Origin: Asticcacaulis sp.
GTDB taxonomy: Bacteria; Pseudomonadota; Alphaproteobacteria; Caulobacterales; Caulobacteraceae
Assembly: GCF_020217185.1 (NCBI RefSeq)
Contig: NZ_JAIWNX010000196.1
Location: 1-14,706, forward strand
DNA length: 14,706 nucleotides
Direction of reading: 5' to 3'
The position numbers and the translations under genes are program-made. Shown piece by piece: positions 13,736 through 14,706 of this stretch (position 1 is the first letter of the stretch; the number at the start of each line of letters is the position of its first letter). A model generated the notes under the pieces. The model was not told the origin of the DNA. It saw nothing but the letters and a program-made list of their open reading frames with translations, and did no database searches.

Positions 13736-14590
13736 ATGACCGCTTCCCAAAAGATCGCCTATCAGGGCGAACCCGGCGCCTTCAGCCATCAGGCCTGCCG
13801 CCGCTGGTTCCCTGACTATACGCCGACCGCTTTCCCGTCCTTTGAGGCGGCCTTTGCGGCGGTGACGGCGGGCGAGTGCGCTCTGGGCATGATTCCGGTC
13901 GAAAACGCGCTGGCCGGGCGGGTGGCCGACGTGCACCACCTGTTGCCGCATTCGGGGCTGAAGATCATCGGTGAGCGCTTCCTGCCCATCGAAATGACCC
14001 TGATGGGGACGCCGGACGCCGAACTGTCGGATATCAAGGTGGCCTTTTCGCACACCATGGCCCTGATGCAGTGCCGCAACTCGCTGAACGCCCTGGGCAT
14101 CCGCCCGGAAATCTATCACGATACCGCCGGTGCGGCCCGCCGCCTCAGCGAGACGCAGGAGCGTGACCGCGCCGCCATTGCGCCGGAAATCGCGGCGGAA
14201 CTTTATGGCCTGAAAATCCTGCGTCGCAATCTGGAAGACGCGCACAACAACACCACGCGCTTTCTGGTCCTCAGCGCGCAGGCCGAAGTCTCTGACCCCG
14301 CGGAGGCCGAGCGCGTCCTGACCAGCTTTGTGTTTGGTGTGCGCAACATCCCGGCGGCGCTGTATAAGGCGTTGGGCGGTTTTGCCACCAACGGCATCAA
14401 TATGATCCGGCTGGAAAGCTATATCCGCGACGGCATCTTTGCCTCGACCTTCTTCTATGCCGAGGTCGAAGGCCGCCCCAGTGACCGCCTGCTGAAACTG
14501 GCCTTTGAGGAACTGGCCTTCTTCGCCGAAGAGGTCGAGTTGCTGGGCGTCTATGCCATGGACCCCTTCCGCGCCTCGCAGGGGGTATAA
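13736..14590 (+). CDS. pheA: Prephenate dehydratase
   Basis: Converts prephenate to phenylpyruvate in phenylalanine synthesis. The 284-aa protein is of the stand-alone type without a chorismate mutase domain. The catalytic domain (about 5-180) begins IAYQGEPGAFSH, has IPVENALAG (53-61), and ends with the TRF motif in NTTRF (172-176). A C-terminal ACT domain follows (about 196-275), with ALYKALGGFATNGINM. The phenylalanine-binding ESRP motif of other PheA proteins reads ESYI here (227-230), a form I believe is usual in alphaproteobacteria, so feedback control may differ. The ribosome site before the ATG is weak. The stop codon is directly followed by, and overlaps by two bases, the first stem of repeat copy B. 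Confidence 0.94.
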   Translation: MTASQKIAYQGEPGAFSHQACRRWFPDYTPTAFPSFEAAFAAVTAGECALGMIPVENALAGRVADVHHLLPHSGLKIIGERFLPIEMTLMGTPDAELSDIKVAFSHTMALMQCRNSLNALGIRPEIYHDTAGAARRLSETQERDRAAIAPEIAAELYGLKILRRNLEDAHNNTTRFLVLSAQAEVSDPAEAERVLTSFVFGVRNIPAALYKALGGFATNGINMIRLESYIRDGIFASTFFYAEVEGRPSDRLLKLAFEELAFFAEEVELLGVYAMDPFRASQGV

Positions 14591-14706
14591 TACCAAGGGT
14601 TATTGAAAATGACTCTTGGTATTCCATTCGAGAATTTCTCATGTCACTGACACATATGAGAAATTCTCGCTTCTTCAACGGCCGGATGCGGTCAGCATCT
14701 TCGGCC
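14589..14706 (+). repeat. Three-hairpin intergenic repeat, copy B (cut by the window edge)
   Basis: Same element as 4783-4905, in plus orientation after pheA. The first stem is 14589-14604 with 14608-14623 (16 pairs, two G-T wobbles, loop GAA). The second is 14629-14642 with 14656-14669 (14 perfect pairs, loop GTCACTGACACAT). The third starts at 14676 and its right arm is cut at 14706; its 31 visible bases equal copy A. One GANTC site lies at 14611-14615, on the arm opposite to the one used in copy A. Confidence 0.92.

Overview
The window looks like chromosomal DNA of an alphaproteobacterium of the Caulobacterales; an Asticcacaulis- or Caulobacter-type genome is the best guess. The grounds are the Tad/Flp pilus genes of cpaA/pilA type, GANTC sites (the CcrM methylation motif) next to several starts, near-matches to the CtrA box TTAA-N7-TTAAC in several promoters, the envC-ctpA pair and a lap-nlpC/P60 pair. 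The genus is inferred from content, not from a search. There are no rRNA or tRNA genes, insertion sequences, phage genes or CRISPR arrays. All protein genes look intact; the last repeat runs off the right edge.

Layout. (1) 1-3132 is a Tad (type IVc) pilus region. On the minus strand are the major Flp pilin pilA (54 aa), a strong terminator, a second Flp pilin (58 aa) and the prepilin peptidase cpaA. A 376-bp AT-rich region with paired CtrA-like boxes separates these from a plus-strand set: a secreted protein made only of the CpaC-type N-terminal domain, then two overlapping TadE-like pseudopilins. (2) 3129-4523 is pabB (folate branch), tail-to-tail with the second tadE. (3) 4524-4920 holds no firm protein gene. 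It has an orphan plus-strand terminator (possible small RNA) and copy A of a three-hairpin repeat. (4) 4921-7634 is envC-ctpA (minus strand), for cell-envelope remodelling. (5) 7690-8960 is nrdB with NrdR-like boxes upstream and, downstream, a terminator flanked by two inverted REP-like palindromes. (6) 9102-9935 is a TadD-like TPR protein. (7) 10054-12522 is an M17 leucyl aminopeptidase followed by an SH3-NlpC/P60 cell-wall hydrolase. (8) 12543-13313 is a bidirectional terminator and a membrane-anchored cytochrome c. (9) 13736-14590 is prephenate dehydratase pheA, directly followed by copy B of the repeat.

How the genes fit together. CpaA would process both pilins and probably the two TadE proteins; the CpaC-like and TadD-like proteins are candidate accessory parts of the same machine. 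EnvC, CtpA and the NlpC/P60 protein concern peptidoglycan. PabB and PheA both draw on the chorismate pathway. NrdB makes DNA precursors.

The most notable non-coding signal is a dispersed intergenic element of about 120 bp, found at 4783-4905 (minus orientation) and 14589-14706 (plus orientation). It folds into three successive hairpins. The two copies differ at many stem positions by changes that keep pairing, including double compensatory changes, while loops and linkers are conserved. Both copies lie just 3' of a gene and in its orientation. That pattern points to a structured RNA or DNA element under selection, not simply a recent duplication.
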